This document shows, piece after piece, positions 51,856 to 61,144 of a stretch of 64,000 nucleotides of DNA (its first letter is position 1; every line of letters starts with the position of its first letter). This stretch comes from Mucilaginibacter endophyticus (GTDB lineage Bacteria; Bacteroidota; Bacteroidia; Sphingobacteriales; Sphingobacteriaceae), in assembly GCF_003351025.1 (NCBI RefSeq), contig NZ_QPCG01000003.1:129074-193073 (forward strand), given 5' to 3'. The translations under genes were made by a program, and so were the position numbers. A model generated the notes under the pieces. It was not told where the DNA came from. It saw only the letters and a list, made by a program, of their open reading frames with translations, and ran no database searches.

Positions 51856-54006
51856 TCAGATTTCGGCGTTAACGGGTACGTTCTTTAATTCATCAAAAAC
51901 TTCTTTCCTGATATCGGGGTCACTTTTATGCCCCGAAAACATCACATAAATGTTCCAGGCAAACACCAGGTGCGATGCCCACATCAGCGAGCCACCAATG
52001 GCGCGCCACAGCCAGTAAGGGGCCATGAGCACCACGCTGTCAATAAATGGTTTTCCCTCGCGCCAGGACATGCCTTTCAGCGTGCCACCTACCATAAGCG
52101 GAATGGTGTAGAACAACAAGCCTATAAAAGCCATCCAGAAATGCGCGCCTACCAGGCCTTGTTTGGGCTCGTTACCCGTAAGCCTTGGTACTATGGTGTA
52201 GATGCTGGCCCAAAGGAAAAAGGCAATGATACCGTACATGGTAAGGTGCGAGTGAGCCGTAGTAAAATCTGTAAAGTGCCAGATGAGGTTAGTTTCCCGG
52301 AATGCTTCGGCCGTGCCCTGTGTTGAGCCGGTGAAGTAAAACAGAATTCCGACAATGTAAAACGGCAGGGTATAGCTCCGGCCTATCTTATTGAAATTGC
52401 CTCTGAAAGTCATGATAAAATTGGTAGTACCCGAAAATACCGGGATCAGCATTCCCATACTGCCTACTATAGCAACCGTTTGCAGCCACCAGGGTATGGA
52501 GCTGAAAATGAAGTGATGTGTACCTATCAGGGTATAAAACAAGATCTGCGACCAAAAGGCCAAAATCCCCAGGCTATAGGAGTAAATTGGCGTATTCAGT
52601 TGCTGCGGTAAAAAGTAATAAACTAATCCAAGGTTAAAGAACATAAACCACATGCCCACGGCCTGGTGCATATAATAGCCTTGAATAATGGTTTCACCAA
52701 GGCCGTTCTGGTAAAAGGGCAGATAGCCAACCGTTACTATCACTGTTAAAAACATCATGGCCGAAACGATGTACCAATTAGAGATATAAATTTCTTTGGT
52801 TTTACGCTGCGCTATGGTTTGGATATAATTGGCGAGGCTTACCACAATACCTGCAGCAAAAAGCGCCATCACCGGCCATATATATTCACGGTATTCGCCG
52901 CCACCATTGTTGACGCCCGCCATGAGCATGCCGCTGCCTAAAATAATGGCCGCATTCATGAGTATGAGCGAGTAATATCCCCGTTTTATGCTGTAAACCG
53001 CTGTATTACTTACCGTGCTCACCACATAGTAACCCAACCCCAGCATAGCCATTGACGACCATCCCCAGAAAACCATATTGGTATGTACCGGTCTTAGGCG
53101 GCCAAAGCTCAACCAACTGATATGATCGGCATCCGGCGATACGAACTTGATACCTAAGTACTCGCCAATTGTTGTACCCAGCACCAGCCACAGCGCGGCG
53201 CTGCCCAGGTACCACATAATCAGTTTTACCAATTTGGGATCTGTTTGGTGCTTATGCGCCGCTTTACGCTTGGAAGCAAAAAACCGCGGACCATGAACTT
53301 CATCAATATTGAGCAGGATACCTTTTGAATCTTCGGGCGCTATTGTTCCGGCAAGCTCATTATTGGTTAAACGGTAGTCAAGCGCGTGTTTACGTTTGAT
53401 AATTTCATCATAAATAGCATCGTCATGATCAACGGCATCGGCCAGCTGGCGGGTTTCTTTTTTTACACGGCGATAGCGGGTTTTAGCCGCCAGGTTACGA
53501 ATTTTCAAAGCCACCAGGAAAACGGTTACCACCAGCGGAATAAAGATCAGCGTAAGCATAATGATCATACCGGGGCTGGTTAATATGTTTTTATTTTCGC
53601 CTGGTGCCTGCGCATGTACAGCTAATGATGAAAGCACAAGCAGCAGCACCATAACAGCCGTAAAACCGTTGTTACCGCTTTTGGCTTTGCTGATAGCCTT
53701 TTTACGGCTGTTGCGGCGGCTTATCAGCTGATCAAGCTGACGGCTATCCAGTCTGTTTATCTGGCTGAATACCCATTTGTCTCCGTATTTTTCATAGATG
53801 GCTTCATCTTCTCTCAGACCACGTGCCAGGCGGATAAGCCAGAGTAGCAGTAATAACAAAAAGAAAATGGTAATTCCAATAAGGATGCAGGCACCGGTAT
53901 TAAAGGCGGGATCGGGCTTCAATACATCGGCTGCATAGGTGGCCGCGCCGGGGATCAACAGCAGCATACCTATCAGGATAATGGTTAAGTAGATTTTGAG
54001 TTTCAT
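51856..54006 (-). CDS. ccoN: cbb3-type cytochrome c oxidase catalytic subunit with N-terminal extension
   Basis: A 716-residue protein. The haem-copper oxidase core starts near residue 245. Motifs are RPVHTNMVFWGW (low-spin haem ligand), GYYMHQAVGMWFMF (Cu-B His), LFYTLIGTHHFIFSSIP (the cross-linked Tyr six residues before the Cu-B His pair, as in cbb3 enzymes) and DFTTAHSHLTMYG (haem ligands). The first 240 residues are unusual: three hydrophobic segments (about 5-25, 37-60, 137-163) and two similar soluble stretches, EDEAIYEKYGDKW and HDDAIYDEIIKRK. This high-affinity proton-pumping oxidase works at low oxygen. The Rrf2 regulator gene lies just upstream. Confidence 0.94.
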   Translation of the reverse strand: MKLKIYLTIILIGMLLLIPGAATYAADVLKPDPAFNTGACILIGITIFFLLLLLLWLIRLARGLREDEAIYEKYGDKWVFSQINRLDSRQLDQLISRRNSRKKAISKAKSGNNGFTAVMVLLLVLSSLAVHAQAPGENKNILTSPGMIIMLTLIFIPLVVTVFLVALKIRNLAAKTRYRRVKKETRQLADAVDHDDAIYDEIIKRKHALDYRLTNNELAGTIAPEDSKGILLNIDEVHGPRFFASKRKAAHKHQTDPKLVKLIMWYLGSAALWLVLGTTIGEYLGIKFVSPDADHISWLSFGRLRPVHTNMVFWGWSSMAMLGLGYYVVSTVSNTAVYSIKRGYYSLILMNAAIILGSGMLMAGVNNGGGEYREYIWPVMALFAAGIVVSLANYIQTIAQRKTKEIYISNWYIVSAMMFLTVIVTVGYLPFYQNGLGETIIQGYYMHQAVGMWFMFFNLGLVYYFLPQQLNTPIYSYSLGILAFWSQILFYTLIGTHHFIFSSIPWWLQTVAIVGSMGMLIPVFSGTTNFIMTFRGNFNKIGRSYTLPFYIVGILFYFTGSTQGTAEAFRETNLIWHFTDFTTAHSHLTMYGIIAFFLWASIYTIVPRLTGNEPKQGLVGAHFWMAFIGLLFYTIPLMVGGTLKGMSWREGKPFIDSVVLMAPYWLWRAIGGSLMWASHLVFAWNIYVMFSGHKSDPDIRKEVFDELKNVPVNAEI

Positions 54007-54021
54007 ATAAAATATATTAAT

Positions 54022-54037
54022 ACCTTTTTATCTTTTA
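54022..54037 (-). promoter_or_regulatory. Partial Rrf2-operator-like sequence before ccoN
   Basis: Bases 54022-54037 read ACCTTTTTATCTTTTA on the plus strand; 54608-54623 read ACATTTTTATCTTTTA, a 15/16 match to the right half of the palindrome before the Rrf2 gene. The segment lies 16-31 bases upstream of the ccoN ATG, and its left arm is poorly preserved. It might be regulatory or merely an A/T-rich leader. Confidence 0.35.
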
Positions 54038-54126
54038 AATTGATCGTTTTAATACATCTATAATTTTATTTGTTAAAAAAATTTAAATGATTTTGACCTC
54101 GCCTGTAACCTTTTGGGCGAGTTAGG

Positions 54127-54564
54127 TTATTTTTTTAATACTACTATTCCCAGGTTCAGATCTTCGTTGAACTGGCCTATGGTGATAGATTCAAGCATGT
54201 TTTGTAAACGGTTCCTTACGTCTAAAAAATCATGGTGCAAAGGGCAGGGATTTTTTGATGAACACTCCTTTAATCCTAAACCGCAATCTCTGAATATGCC
54301 CCCGCCATCAACCGCTTCTATAACATCTGATAGCGGGCGGGACAGATTTTGCGCATCAAGATAAAAACCGCCGTTAGGCCCTTTTACCGATTGAATGATG
54401 CCTCTTTTGCTCAGATCCTGAAGAATCTTGGCCAGGAAATGTTCGGGAGAATCAATATTTACAGCTATTTCCTTTATACCCACCCTACTGCCATCGGCGG
54501 TTTGCTGGGCTATAAAAAATACCGCCCTTACCGCATACTCACATGTTTTTGAAAATATTCCCAT
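54127..54564 (-). CDS. Rrf2-family regulator (NsrR/IscR-like)
   Basis: The ATG at 54564 (MGIFSKTCEYAVRAVFF) is preferred to the one at 54579, because the family starts this way and the -7 element overlaps the longer form. The 145-residue protein has an Rrf2 winged helix and three cysteines, CGLGLKECSSKNPC, spaced C-x6-C-x5-C and able to hold an iron-sulfur cluster as in NsrR, IscR or RirA. Upstream of the promoter is a perfect 12-base-arm palindrome suited as operator. A 16-base part of it recurs before the cbb3 gene, and flavohaemoglobin and truncated haemoglobin are near. Sensing of NO, O2 or iron-sulfur status is therefore likely, but the ligand is not established. Confidence 0.92.
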   Translation of the reverse strand: MGIFSKTCEYAVRAVFFIAQQTADGSRVGIKEIAVNIDSPEHFLAKILQDLSKRGIIQSVKGPNGGFYLDAQNLSRPLSDVIEAVDGGGIFRDCGLGLKECSSKNPCPLHHDFLDVRNRLQNMLESITIGQFNEDLNLGIVVLKK

Positions 54565-54576
54565 TGCTTTATAAAG

Positions 54577-54628
54577 CAAAAGTAGTTATTTCAATCAATA
54601 ATAAAAGACATTTTTATCTTTTATTATT
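54577..54628 (-). promoter_or_regulatory. Rrf2 promoter with operator-like palindrome
   Basis: TACTTTTG (54584-54577 on the minus strand) matches the -7 consensus and ends 12 bases before the chosen ATG, giving a very short leader. Just upstream, AATAATAAAAGA (54597-54608) and TCTTTTATTATT (54617-54628) form a perfect 12-base inverted repeat around 8 bases, over the -33 region. It could equally end the upstream kinase transcript, but the symmetric A/T-rich form suits an Rrf2 operator. Confidence 0.6.
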
Positions 54629-54649
54629 TCCTTACTTAAACATGACTGT

Positions 54650-55768
54650 TTAAGCCATCAATTTCACGGCCTCCTGCCCGGTAGTATTAAATTTACTTTG
54701 CTGACTAAGCGGCAGGCTAAAAGAGAACACAGCACCTCCGTTTTTTCCGTTCTCGGCCTTTACCGTACCGCCGTGTTTTTGAATAATGTTTTTCACAATA
54801 TATAAACCCAGGCCTTTACTGTTTTTTTGCCTTACCGATTTTTGATTGCACTGATAAAATTTCTGGAACAGTACCTGGCCATTCTCTTCATTAATACCTA
54901 CACCCTGATCGTGAATGGATACTTCAACATCGTTCTCATTACGATCGATATTGACGTTGATGTGCGAACATGGCGGCGAAAATTTAGCCGCGTTTGTTAA
55001 ATAATTGATGAGTACCTGGGTAATCTTGTATTTATCCCCCCTGATAAAAATGCTGTCGGCTGTTGGGTATTTACAAAAACGATGACCGGGATACAGTATC
55101 TTCATTTCACCAAGTACGGTATCAACCAGATCATTAATATCAAACAAACTAAAATTGAGCTGTGCCGACCGATCATCACTGGTTGAGGGCGACAGGTACT
55201 CGTCAATCAGTTTTGTCATCCCATTAATATGCTGATCAACCATGTTCAGCAGCTTTACGGGTTGTTTATTGATATTGTGTGCAAGGTGATTGATCAGAAA
55301 CTGAGTATTGAGTTTAATAATAGTTAAAGGTGCACGCAATTCGTGGTTTACAATGGCCATGCTCAGGCACTCTTCATTAACTTTTTGAGTTACATCTTCA
55401 ATGGTGCCAATCATTTGTTCGGCGGTGCCCCACCTGCGTGAGTATAATACCCCCGAAAGCTGTACCCATTTTTCGGTACCGTATGGAGTTATAATTTGTA
55501 TCTGCTTTTCAAACTTTGTTCCGTTAAAGCAGGCTACCTTAAACTCATGGATCAGCCCGCTCAATTGCCCGGGTTTTATCAATTCAAAAAGCTCATCAAT
55601 ATGTTCGTCATATCCTTTTGATAGTTCAAGGATTTTGCGCATCCGCGGGCAAAAGGATACCTTGTTTGATTTGAGTTGAATTTTCCAGTTGCCAACGTAA
55701 GCCCCTCCTATGGTTTGGTCAGGTATTACACCCGTCCGGTTTTCCATATTTTTGATTTCCCTGTTCAT
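54650..55768 (-). CDS. PAS-domain sensor histidine kinase
   Basis: A 372-residue soluble kinase. A PAS/PAC domain covers about residues 20-130 (VGNWKIQLKSNKVSFCPRM through GTIEDVTQK). The dimerisation domain carries the phospho-acceptor in SMAIVNHELRAPLTIIKLNTQ. The ATP-binding domain shows INYLTNAAKFSPP, IHDQGVGINEENGQVLFQKFYQ and GLGLYIVKNIIQKHGG. No membrane segment and no adjacent response regulator are seen, so it is an orphan in this window. PAS sensing of redox or small molecules is possible. It lies upstream of the Rrf2-cbb3 genes on the same strand. Confidence 0.93.
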   Translation of the reverse strand: MNREIKNMENRTGVIPDQTIGGAYVGNWKIQLKSNKVSFCPRMRKILELSKGYDEHIDELFELIKPGQLSGLIHEFKVACFNGTKFEKQIQIITPYGTEKWVQLSGVLYSRRWGTAEQMIGTIEDVTQKVNEECLSMAIVNHELRAPLTIIKLNTQFLINHLAHNINKQPVKLLNMVDQHINGMTKLIDEYLSPSTSDDRSAQLNFSLFDINDLVDTVLGEMKILYPGHRFCKYPTADSIFIRGDKYKITQVLINYLTNAAKFSPPCSHINVNIDRNENDVEVSIHDQGVGINEENGQVLFQKFYQCNQKSVRQKNSKGLGLYIVKNIIQKHGGTVKAENGKNGGAVFSFSLPLSQQSKFNTTGQEAVKLMA

Positions 55769-55790
55769 GTGGATATGTTTTTCTTATCTT

Positions 55791-56123
55791 TTATTTTATT
55801 ACTGATAGACTTAACCTGATTACATTATTAAATTTTGACCACAACCGTAAAGACATTCCTTTAATGTACGAGCGGTAATCGCTCATCAATATCCCTTTCA
55901 TATCGTAGTTAGTTAACCTGATAGCATACACCAAACTGCAGTTGTCATTTGCGTTAGATGCCCTGCGATGATAGGTTTCCAGTATCTCAAAATCATCGGG
56001 CGAGATCAGTTCATTATATTGCAGGCACCTGATGTGCTCATTTTCGATAATAAAATCGTGATTAAAGCCCCGCTCCTGCAGATCAATAATGAGATTTACC
56101 AATTGTTCATCCTCGTAGCGCAT
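55791..56123 (-). CDS. Small conserved protein, possibly of the Bacteroidota family often labelled phosphoribosylpyrophosphate synthetase
   Basis: A 110-residue cytoplasmic protein. The order of features (a first helix NLIIDLQERGFNHDF, then SPDDFEILETYHRRASNANDN, then LVYAIRLTNYDMKGIL and SYIKGMS) resembles a short Bacteroidota-specific family commonly annotated with that name without support. No PRPP-binding or ATP-binding motif is present, so the enzymatic label should not be used. It is 8 bases downstream of a four-span membrane protein gene and 22 bases upstream of the kinase gene, probably in one transcript. Confidence 0.65.
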   Translation of the reverse strand: MRYEDEQLVNLIIDLQERGFNHDFIIENEHIRCLQYNELISPDDFEILETYHRRASNANDNCSLVYAIRLTNYDMKGILMSDYRSYIKGMSLRLWSKFNNVIRLSLSVIK

Positions 56124-56131
56124 ATCATCAA

Positions 56132-56545
56132 TTAAATAGGTGAAGCTATCAGTTCATTTTCGACGGTATTATATATTGTACTGCTTTTGTAAAGCCATAA
56201 ACGGCCTTGTAAAGTCATATAGAACAGTAGAAGCGACGCCTGCGCCACAACAAGCGATACAGGAATACCTGTTGTTACGTTGGCATTGTTGTTAAACAGT
56301 AGTAATGCCACATCGGCCAAAATAAAACCGATACTCATTTGCTTAAGCACAGGCTTATCGGGTACAAGCATAATGATTAGTAAAGCGAATTTTAAGGCGC
56401 AGATAGCGTACAATGCCACGATGAAAAGTTCGGTAGGAACTAAAGGTTCCATTATACCTGTACTAAGTTTAATAAACAAACCCGTTACCATAAACATGAG
56501 TACACTTACAAGGAAGGTTACCACGAAGCAAATAAACTTTTTCAT
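56132..56545 (-). CDS. Four-span membrane protein of unknown function
   Basis: A 137-residue protein with four hydrophobic segments at about residues 3-27, 36-60, 70-85 and 93-113. No family motif was recognised. It heads the small gene series leading to the PAS kinase and may be a membrane sensor partner, but this is speculation. Confidence 0.7.
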   Translation of the reverse strand: MKKFICFVVTFLVSVLMFMVTGLFIKLSTGIMEPLVPTELFIVALYAICALKFALLIIMLVPDKPVLKQMSIGFILADVALLLFNNNANVTTGIPVSLVVAQASLLLFYMTLQGRLWLYKSSTIYNTVENELIASPI

Positions 56546-56722
56546 AGGCGAACATTACAGGTTATCAAAAACAGTTTAACCAATGATTAATTATTAACTG
56601 TTGATTTAACAATGTAAAGTTCGTACTGGAGTTGTCCTAAATCAATGTATTAATTATGGTTTCAGTAGTATAAATTACATATAGCCTAAGGCAATTAAGT
56701 GTTGATATCACACACGATAATT

Positions 56723-57667
56723 TTAATTTTCCATGTTTCCGAATTTCTTTTCGCCCGGAAAAACAAAAGTGATCACTACGCCATTGTTATCTTCTATTTT
56801 TAAATTGCCGTCAAGCTGCTTACTCAGGGCTTTCATCATTTCCATTCCTAAAGATGAAGCCTCTTTAATATCAAAATCCTCCGGCAGGCCTATCCCATCG
56901 TCGGCTATATTAAGCATCATGTTATTATCATCAATTGTACCGAGAGAGATGTTTATAAACCCGCGCCTGTTTGGAAAAGCATACTTGACGGAATTAGTAA
57001 TAGCTTCATTGAGCATAAGGCCAATGGGTATAGCCTGGGTAACGTCCATTTTTACGGGTTCTATCTGCTGCTCAAACCTGATACCGCGATCATGTGCGTT
57101 ATAACTATCTGCAAGATAATTAACCAGTTCGTTGATATAAACCGCTACATCGATATACGCTACATTTGAACTACTGTATAGCTTTTGATGGATGAGCGCT
57201 ATAGCCTGTACCCGATTCTGGCTTTCGCGGATGGCAGCAAGCGCCGCGTTATTCTTCAAAAATGCCGATTGTGTATTGAGCAGGCTCATCACTATTTGCA
57301 GGTTATTTTTAACCCGGTGATGCACTTCCTGTAATAACCAGTCCTTTTCGTCCAGCAACCGGTCGTTATCAGCAATTAAATGTTGTAATGCCTGATTTTG
57401 TACATTAATTTCATTCTGTTTCAGCTGCAACTGATTGTTGCTGAATTGCCTTTGCCTGTACCACATATAAGCAATGATCAAAATGATAATCATGGCAACA
57501 GTGCTTATAGTGGTAATATCCCACTTAATAACGTGCGGGGCACTGTTTACCCATAGCGCGTTGAGGTGTCCGGAATACTGCGCCGGAGAGTTTGTGGATA
57601 TCAAAAGCAACAAACTTGTAAGTATCAGCTTACAATAAAACCGGGGCGAGCTTATATTGATATTCAC
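56723..57667 (-). CDS. HisKA_2-type sensor histidine kinase
   Basis: A 314-residue kinase. It seems to start at GTG 57667 with a signal-like hydrophobic N-terminus (residues 10-30), and a span at about 50-67 (ISTVAMIIILIIAYMWY). The short stretch between the spans is the only extracytoplasmic part. The HisKA_2 motif LLQEVHHRVKNNLQIVMSLL holds the phospho-acceptor, and GLMLNEAITNSVKYAFPN with IADDGIGLPEDFD and GMEMMKALSKQLDG form the ATPase. Such kinases often talk to separate response regulators; none is adjacent. A sigma-54 activator gene follows upstream. Confidence 0.9.
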   Translation of the reverse strand: MNINISSPRFYCKLILTSLLLLISTNSPAQYSGHLNALWVNSAPHVIKWDITTISTVAMIIILIIAYMWYRQRQFSNNQLQLKQNEINVQNQALQHLIADNDRLLDEKDWLLQEVHHRVKNNLQIVMSLLNTQSAFLKNNAALAAIRESQNRVQAIALIHQKLYSSSNVAYIDVAVYINELVNYLADSYNAHDRGIRFEQQIEPVKMDVTQAIPIGLMLNEAITNSVKYAFPNRRGFINISLGTIDDNNMMLNIADDGIGLPEDFDIKEASSLGMEMMKALSKQLDGNLKIEDNNGVVITFVFPGEKKFGNMEN

Positions 57668-57886
57668 TTGATATTATTTTTATGACCAGCCTAAACCAAA
57701 CAGATCCTGCTTGAAAAGCGTGCATATTCACACATAAACCTGCACTTAAATTCAACTTATAAAAATAATATGCAAACTAAAGCCCGGCGATGTATTAATC
57801 AGGGATTTTGATGTATAAATTACATATTGTTCCGCCATCTGTACAACTAAACAGCGTATTAATTTATATCATTAAAAATCAGAATA

Positions 57887-60031
57887 TCAGATATCAGCTT
57901 TTTCGATTTTAAGCTTTTTCATTCGCGAGTGTAAAGTGGTTGAAGGCAAGCCCAGGATTTCGGCAGCTCCACCCGGGCCTTTAACCCTGCCGGCGGTATG
58001 CTTAAGTACATGAATAATGTGTTGGCGCTCGCATTCATCAAGCAATGTTACCTCAGTTGCGGGTACTTTATCAACAGGCGGCGATACGGTAATTGCTTTG
58101 GGTAAAAACACTTCTTTTAAGGTATTTCCTGATGCCATGAGTACACTGCGTTCAATCAGGTGTTCCAGTTCGCGTACATTGCCCGGCCATGAATAGGCCG
58201 TCATTTGTTTTAAAACACTATCAGCAATTTTATCTATCCGTTTACCAAATTTTTGTGCAAACTTATTGATGTAATGCGTAATAAGCAGCGGAATATCCTC
58301 CGCACGTTCCCTCAAAGGCGGCAGGTTTATCGGGAAAACATTAAGGCGGTAAAACAAATCGATACGGAAGCCACCGCTATCAACCTCGGTAAGTAAATTG
58401 CGGTTTGTGGCCGTTATAATGCGTACATCCGTTTTAATGGTTTGATGCCCGCCAACCCGTTCTATCTCCTTTTCCTGTATCACCCTTAACAGTTTAACCT
58501 GCAGGTCGGGAGGCAGTTCTCCTATCTCATCTAAAAAAATAGTGCCATTATGAGCCAGTTCAAATTTACCTATCCTACGCTCGTTGGCACCGGTAAAGCT
58601 TCCCTTTTCATGACCAAACAGTTCACTTTCAATTAAACTTGCAGGCAGGGCGGCACAGTTTACCTTTACCAGCATTTTATCCTTACGTGGCGATGCGTTA
58701 TGAATAGCCCTTGCAATTAACTCTTTCCCTGTACCCGATTCGCCCAATATCATTACGGTACTATCCGTTACGGCTACGCGCGATATCAGGTTAAAAACAT
58801 CCTTTAACCCACCATTCTGGCCAATAATTTCACCATGATTGTAGGCAGTATCTATCTGCTGCTGCAGGTAAAGCTTTTCTTCTTCAAGCTGGGCTTTAAA
58901 TTGATCTATTTGCTTTAGCTGACTTTCAATTTTTTCATAGGCCCGTATATTGGCAACGGCTATTGATATCTGAGAGCAAAACGCCGTGAGCAAATTAAGC
59001 TGTGATGGTGTAAAGGTATTTTTCTGCCCCATCCATATAAACACGCCGCCAATGCATCTGTCATTTTCACGCAAAGGCACAGTCACTAATTCGCGCGAGC
59101 CGTTTTCATAAAAAAAGTTAATATAAGGAGGTACAAAATCGCGGAGTAGCAACGCTTCAAGATCATAAACAAGCGGCACTTCCGAATTTAACAGGATATC
59201 ATAAATGCCGTCTTCCAGCATATACTTTTCGGCAGCCCTTTCTTGATAATCCTGGTGGTTTCTGGATTCTTCTGTTAAGTTATACAGGTAAGCGCTATGC
59301 GTATTGCCATCTTCGTTCAGCAACGATATCACCATCTCCCTATAAGGAAAAAGAGCGCCCATTTTTTCATGCACAACATCTAAAAACTCATTCTTATTGC
59401 GGCAGGCCACAAAATCATGGCTTACCGATAACAGGAAAGTTTTTTCCTTCTCGCTTTCCAGAATCTGCTCATTAGCAATGATATTAGCTGTAGCTATTGA
59501 AAGCTGGTTACTGATACCTTTTAAAATATCAAAATATTGATCCGGAAAACTATATGCAACATCCGAAAAAAGTGATAAAACCCCGGTAAGGTGGGCGTTG
59601 ATATTAAAAGCTACCATGAGTACTTCCTTTATCCCCAACTGCAGGTTTTTCTTGAATATGGCAGGTAAGCGACCTGTTTTCTCTTCGGCCTCAAGATTAA
59701 AAACCAGGGGTACATCCGCGGCGGTTACCTGATTAATGATATTATCAGCACGGATATCAAAATCATCGAATAGTCCCGCATAACCGGTATCATATGATGC
59801 TTTGGAATCAGGGTCGATCAAAAACGGACTTGTTTCGCCCGTTACTGTATTAACAATACCAATACCGCAATGCGTGCAGGTAAACAAGATTTTTAAACGC
59901 GAATTAATAACATTTAACAGATCGGTGCGCCCCCTTACCTTCGCCATATCGCCGCTTACAGACAACAAAAAAGCAATATTATTTTCCTGCTTTTTCATAA
60001 TACCTTTTAACAACTCGCTTTCGGCTAACAT
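57887..60031 (-). CDS. Sigma-54-dependent transcriptional activator, GAF-GAF-AAA-HTH
   Basis: The ATG at 60031 ([15 protein letters not shown]) is preferred to a TTG at 60097; ATG 59998 is also possible. About 714 residues: two GAF-type sensor domains (about 15-170 and 185-340), a coiled linker ([20 protein letters not shown]), then an AAA+ domain with Walker A GESGTGKE, the sigma-54 contact loop GSFTGANE, Walker [12 protein letters not shown] and the arginine-finger region. A Fis-type helix-turn-helix ([20 protein letters not shown]) ends it. It lacks a receiver domain, so the signal probably binds the GAF domains directly. Target promoters are unknown; no -24/-12 element with correct spacing was found nearby. 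Confidence 0.93.
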   Translation of the reverse strand: MLAESELLKGIMKKQENNIAFLLSVSGDMAKVRGRTDLLNVINSRLKILFTCTHCGIGIVNTVTGETSPFLIDPDSKASYDTGYAGLFDDFDIRADNIINQVTAADVPLVFNLEAEEKTGRLPAIFKKNLQLGIKEVLMVAFNINAHLTGVLSLFSDVAYSFPDQYFDILKGISNQLSIATANIIANEQILESEKEKTFLLSVSHDFVACRNKNEFLDVVHEKMGALFPYREMVISLLNEDGNTHSAYLYNLTEESRNHQDYQERAAEKYMLEDGIYDILLNSEVPLVYDLEALLLRDFVPPYINFFYENGSRELVTVPLRENDRCIGGVFIWMGQKNTFTPSQLNLLTAFCSQISIAVANIRAYEKIESQLKQIDQFKAQLEEEKLYLQQQIDTAYNHGEIIGQNGGLKDVFNLISRVAVTDSTVMILGESGTGKELIARAIHNASPRKDKMLVKVNCAALPASLIESELFGHEKGSFTGANERRIGKFELAHNGTIFLDEIGELPPDLQVKLLRVIQEKEIERVGGHQTIKTDVRIITATNRNLLTEVDSGGFRIDLFYRLNVFPINLPPLRERAEDIPLLITHYINKFAQKFGKRIDKIADSVLKQMTAYSWPGNVRELEHLIERSVLMASGNTLKEVFLPKAITVSPPVDKVPATEVTLLDECERQHIIHVLKHTAGRVKGPGGAAEILGLPSTTLHSRMKKLKIEKADI

Positions 60032-60080
60032 AGGATACTTACGGGGCTTGGTAGGGTTGAAAATACCATTATAAAGATAC

Positions 60081-60119
60081 GATATTTCGCTCCCCAATCA
60101 GGAATATCATGATATTTCG
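60081..60119. promoter_or_regulatory. Palindrome and direct repeat between the divergent activator and AraC genes
   Basis: AATATCATGATATT at 60103-60116 is a perfect 14-base palindrome. GATATTTCG occurs at 60081-60089 and again at 60111-60119, 30 bp apart. The region lies between the sigma-54 activator (starts at 60031) and the AraC-type gene (60232). It could be an operator for either protein. Confidence 0.4.
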
Positions 60120-60231
60120 TTACAAACGCCACATTAGTACAATAACAAAGAACTGATTATCAAATAAATACAAATAACGGCACGAATTTAGAGTTGCATT
60201 ACATGCCTTACAAGCTTTAAACTAAGCCACC

Positions 60232-61104
60232 ATGAAACAGTTAAACGATTTTGCGCCGCGCCATTTTGAGAAAACATCCAGTTGTCTCCCTTTTAAAATC
60301 CATACCATTGAATGGATTAAAGAGAATGGCATCGATCTTCCAAATGATTATTTCATGTTGATATGGGTAGTAGCCGGTACCGGTTACTACAGGCTTAACT
60401 TACAAAAAGAAACAGTGCACACCAACCAGCTGCTGCTGATAAAACCCGGTCAGGTGCATGACCTTAAATTCGGCGATGGCTTGCAGGGTTATGTTATATC
60501 TTTCACCGATTCGTTTCTGGACATGGAGGATTATAGCCGCGAACCCGTTTACAGTCCTATCTACCAAATGTTTAACCAGTCCAATAACATTGCTATAGAC
60601 AATGAGCTGGCCGATGACATGCGTGATATCACCGAAATAATGATGAAAGAGTACAGCAGGCATAATCTTTACCGTTCTGAAATATTAAAACGTTATTTCA
60701 AGATCTTCCTGATCTACCTTTCCCGTCAGTTGGAATCGATAGCGCAGGCACCAAAGCAATCACGAAATACCGCTATTCTGCAAAATTTCATGGCACTGCT
60801 TGATAAAAACTTCAGAGAATATAAAATGGTTGCCGATTATGCTGAAAAACTATCGGTAACCCCTAATTACCTTAACGAAGTAGTAAAAAAATTAACAGGC
60901 CAGCCGGCGGGTTATCATATCAGGCAACGTATAGCTGTCGAGGCCAAACGTCAGGCCATACATCCGGATAACTGTATGAAAAAAATAGCTTACGACCTTG
61001 GTTTTTGCGACATGGCGCACTTTAGCAAATTTTTCAAAAACGCCACCGGGGTCAGCTTTTCTGATTTCAAAAAAAGAGGAACAGTGTTGCAACCCGTTTT
61101 TTAG
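60232..61104 (+). CDS. AraC-family transcriptional regulator
   Basis: A 290-residue protein with an N-terminal cupin-like sensor half (residues 25-100, with NQLLLIKPGQVHDLKFGDG, a typical AraC cupin turn) and a C-terminal pair of helix-turn-helix elements: MVADYAEKLSVTPNYLNEVVKKLTGQPAGYHI and MKKIAYDLGFCDMAHFSKFFKNATGVSFSDFKK. It is 40 bases upstream of a 79-residue gene and near a FAD monooxygenase on the same strand, so it may control them. It differs from the AraC-type protein at 2950-3837. Confidence 0.92.
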   Translation: MKQLNDFAPRHFEKTSSCLPFKIHTIEWIKENGIDLPNDYFMLIWVVAGTGYYRLNLQKETVHTNQLLLIKPGQVHDLKFGDGLQGYVISFTDSFLDMEDYSREPVYSPIYQMFNQSNNIAIDNELADDMRDITEIMMKEYSRHNLYRSEILKRYFKIFLIYLSRQLESIAQAPKQSRNTAILQNFMALLDKNFREYKMVADYAEKLSVTPNYLNEVVKKLTGQPAGYHIRQRIAVEAKRQAIHPDNCMKKIAYDLGFCDMAHFSKFFKNATGVSFSDFKKRGTVLQPVF

Positions 61105-61144
61105 CAATAAAATTATTTAATCAACCTGATAAACAATTAACATC

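Noticed and set aside
60172..60205. A GGCACG...TTGCA sequence as sigma-54 promoter before the AraC-type gene
   Set aside because: The two parts are ten bases apart rather than the five between the -24 and -12 elements, so the required helical spacing is missing.
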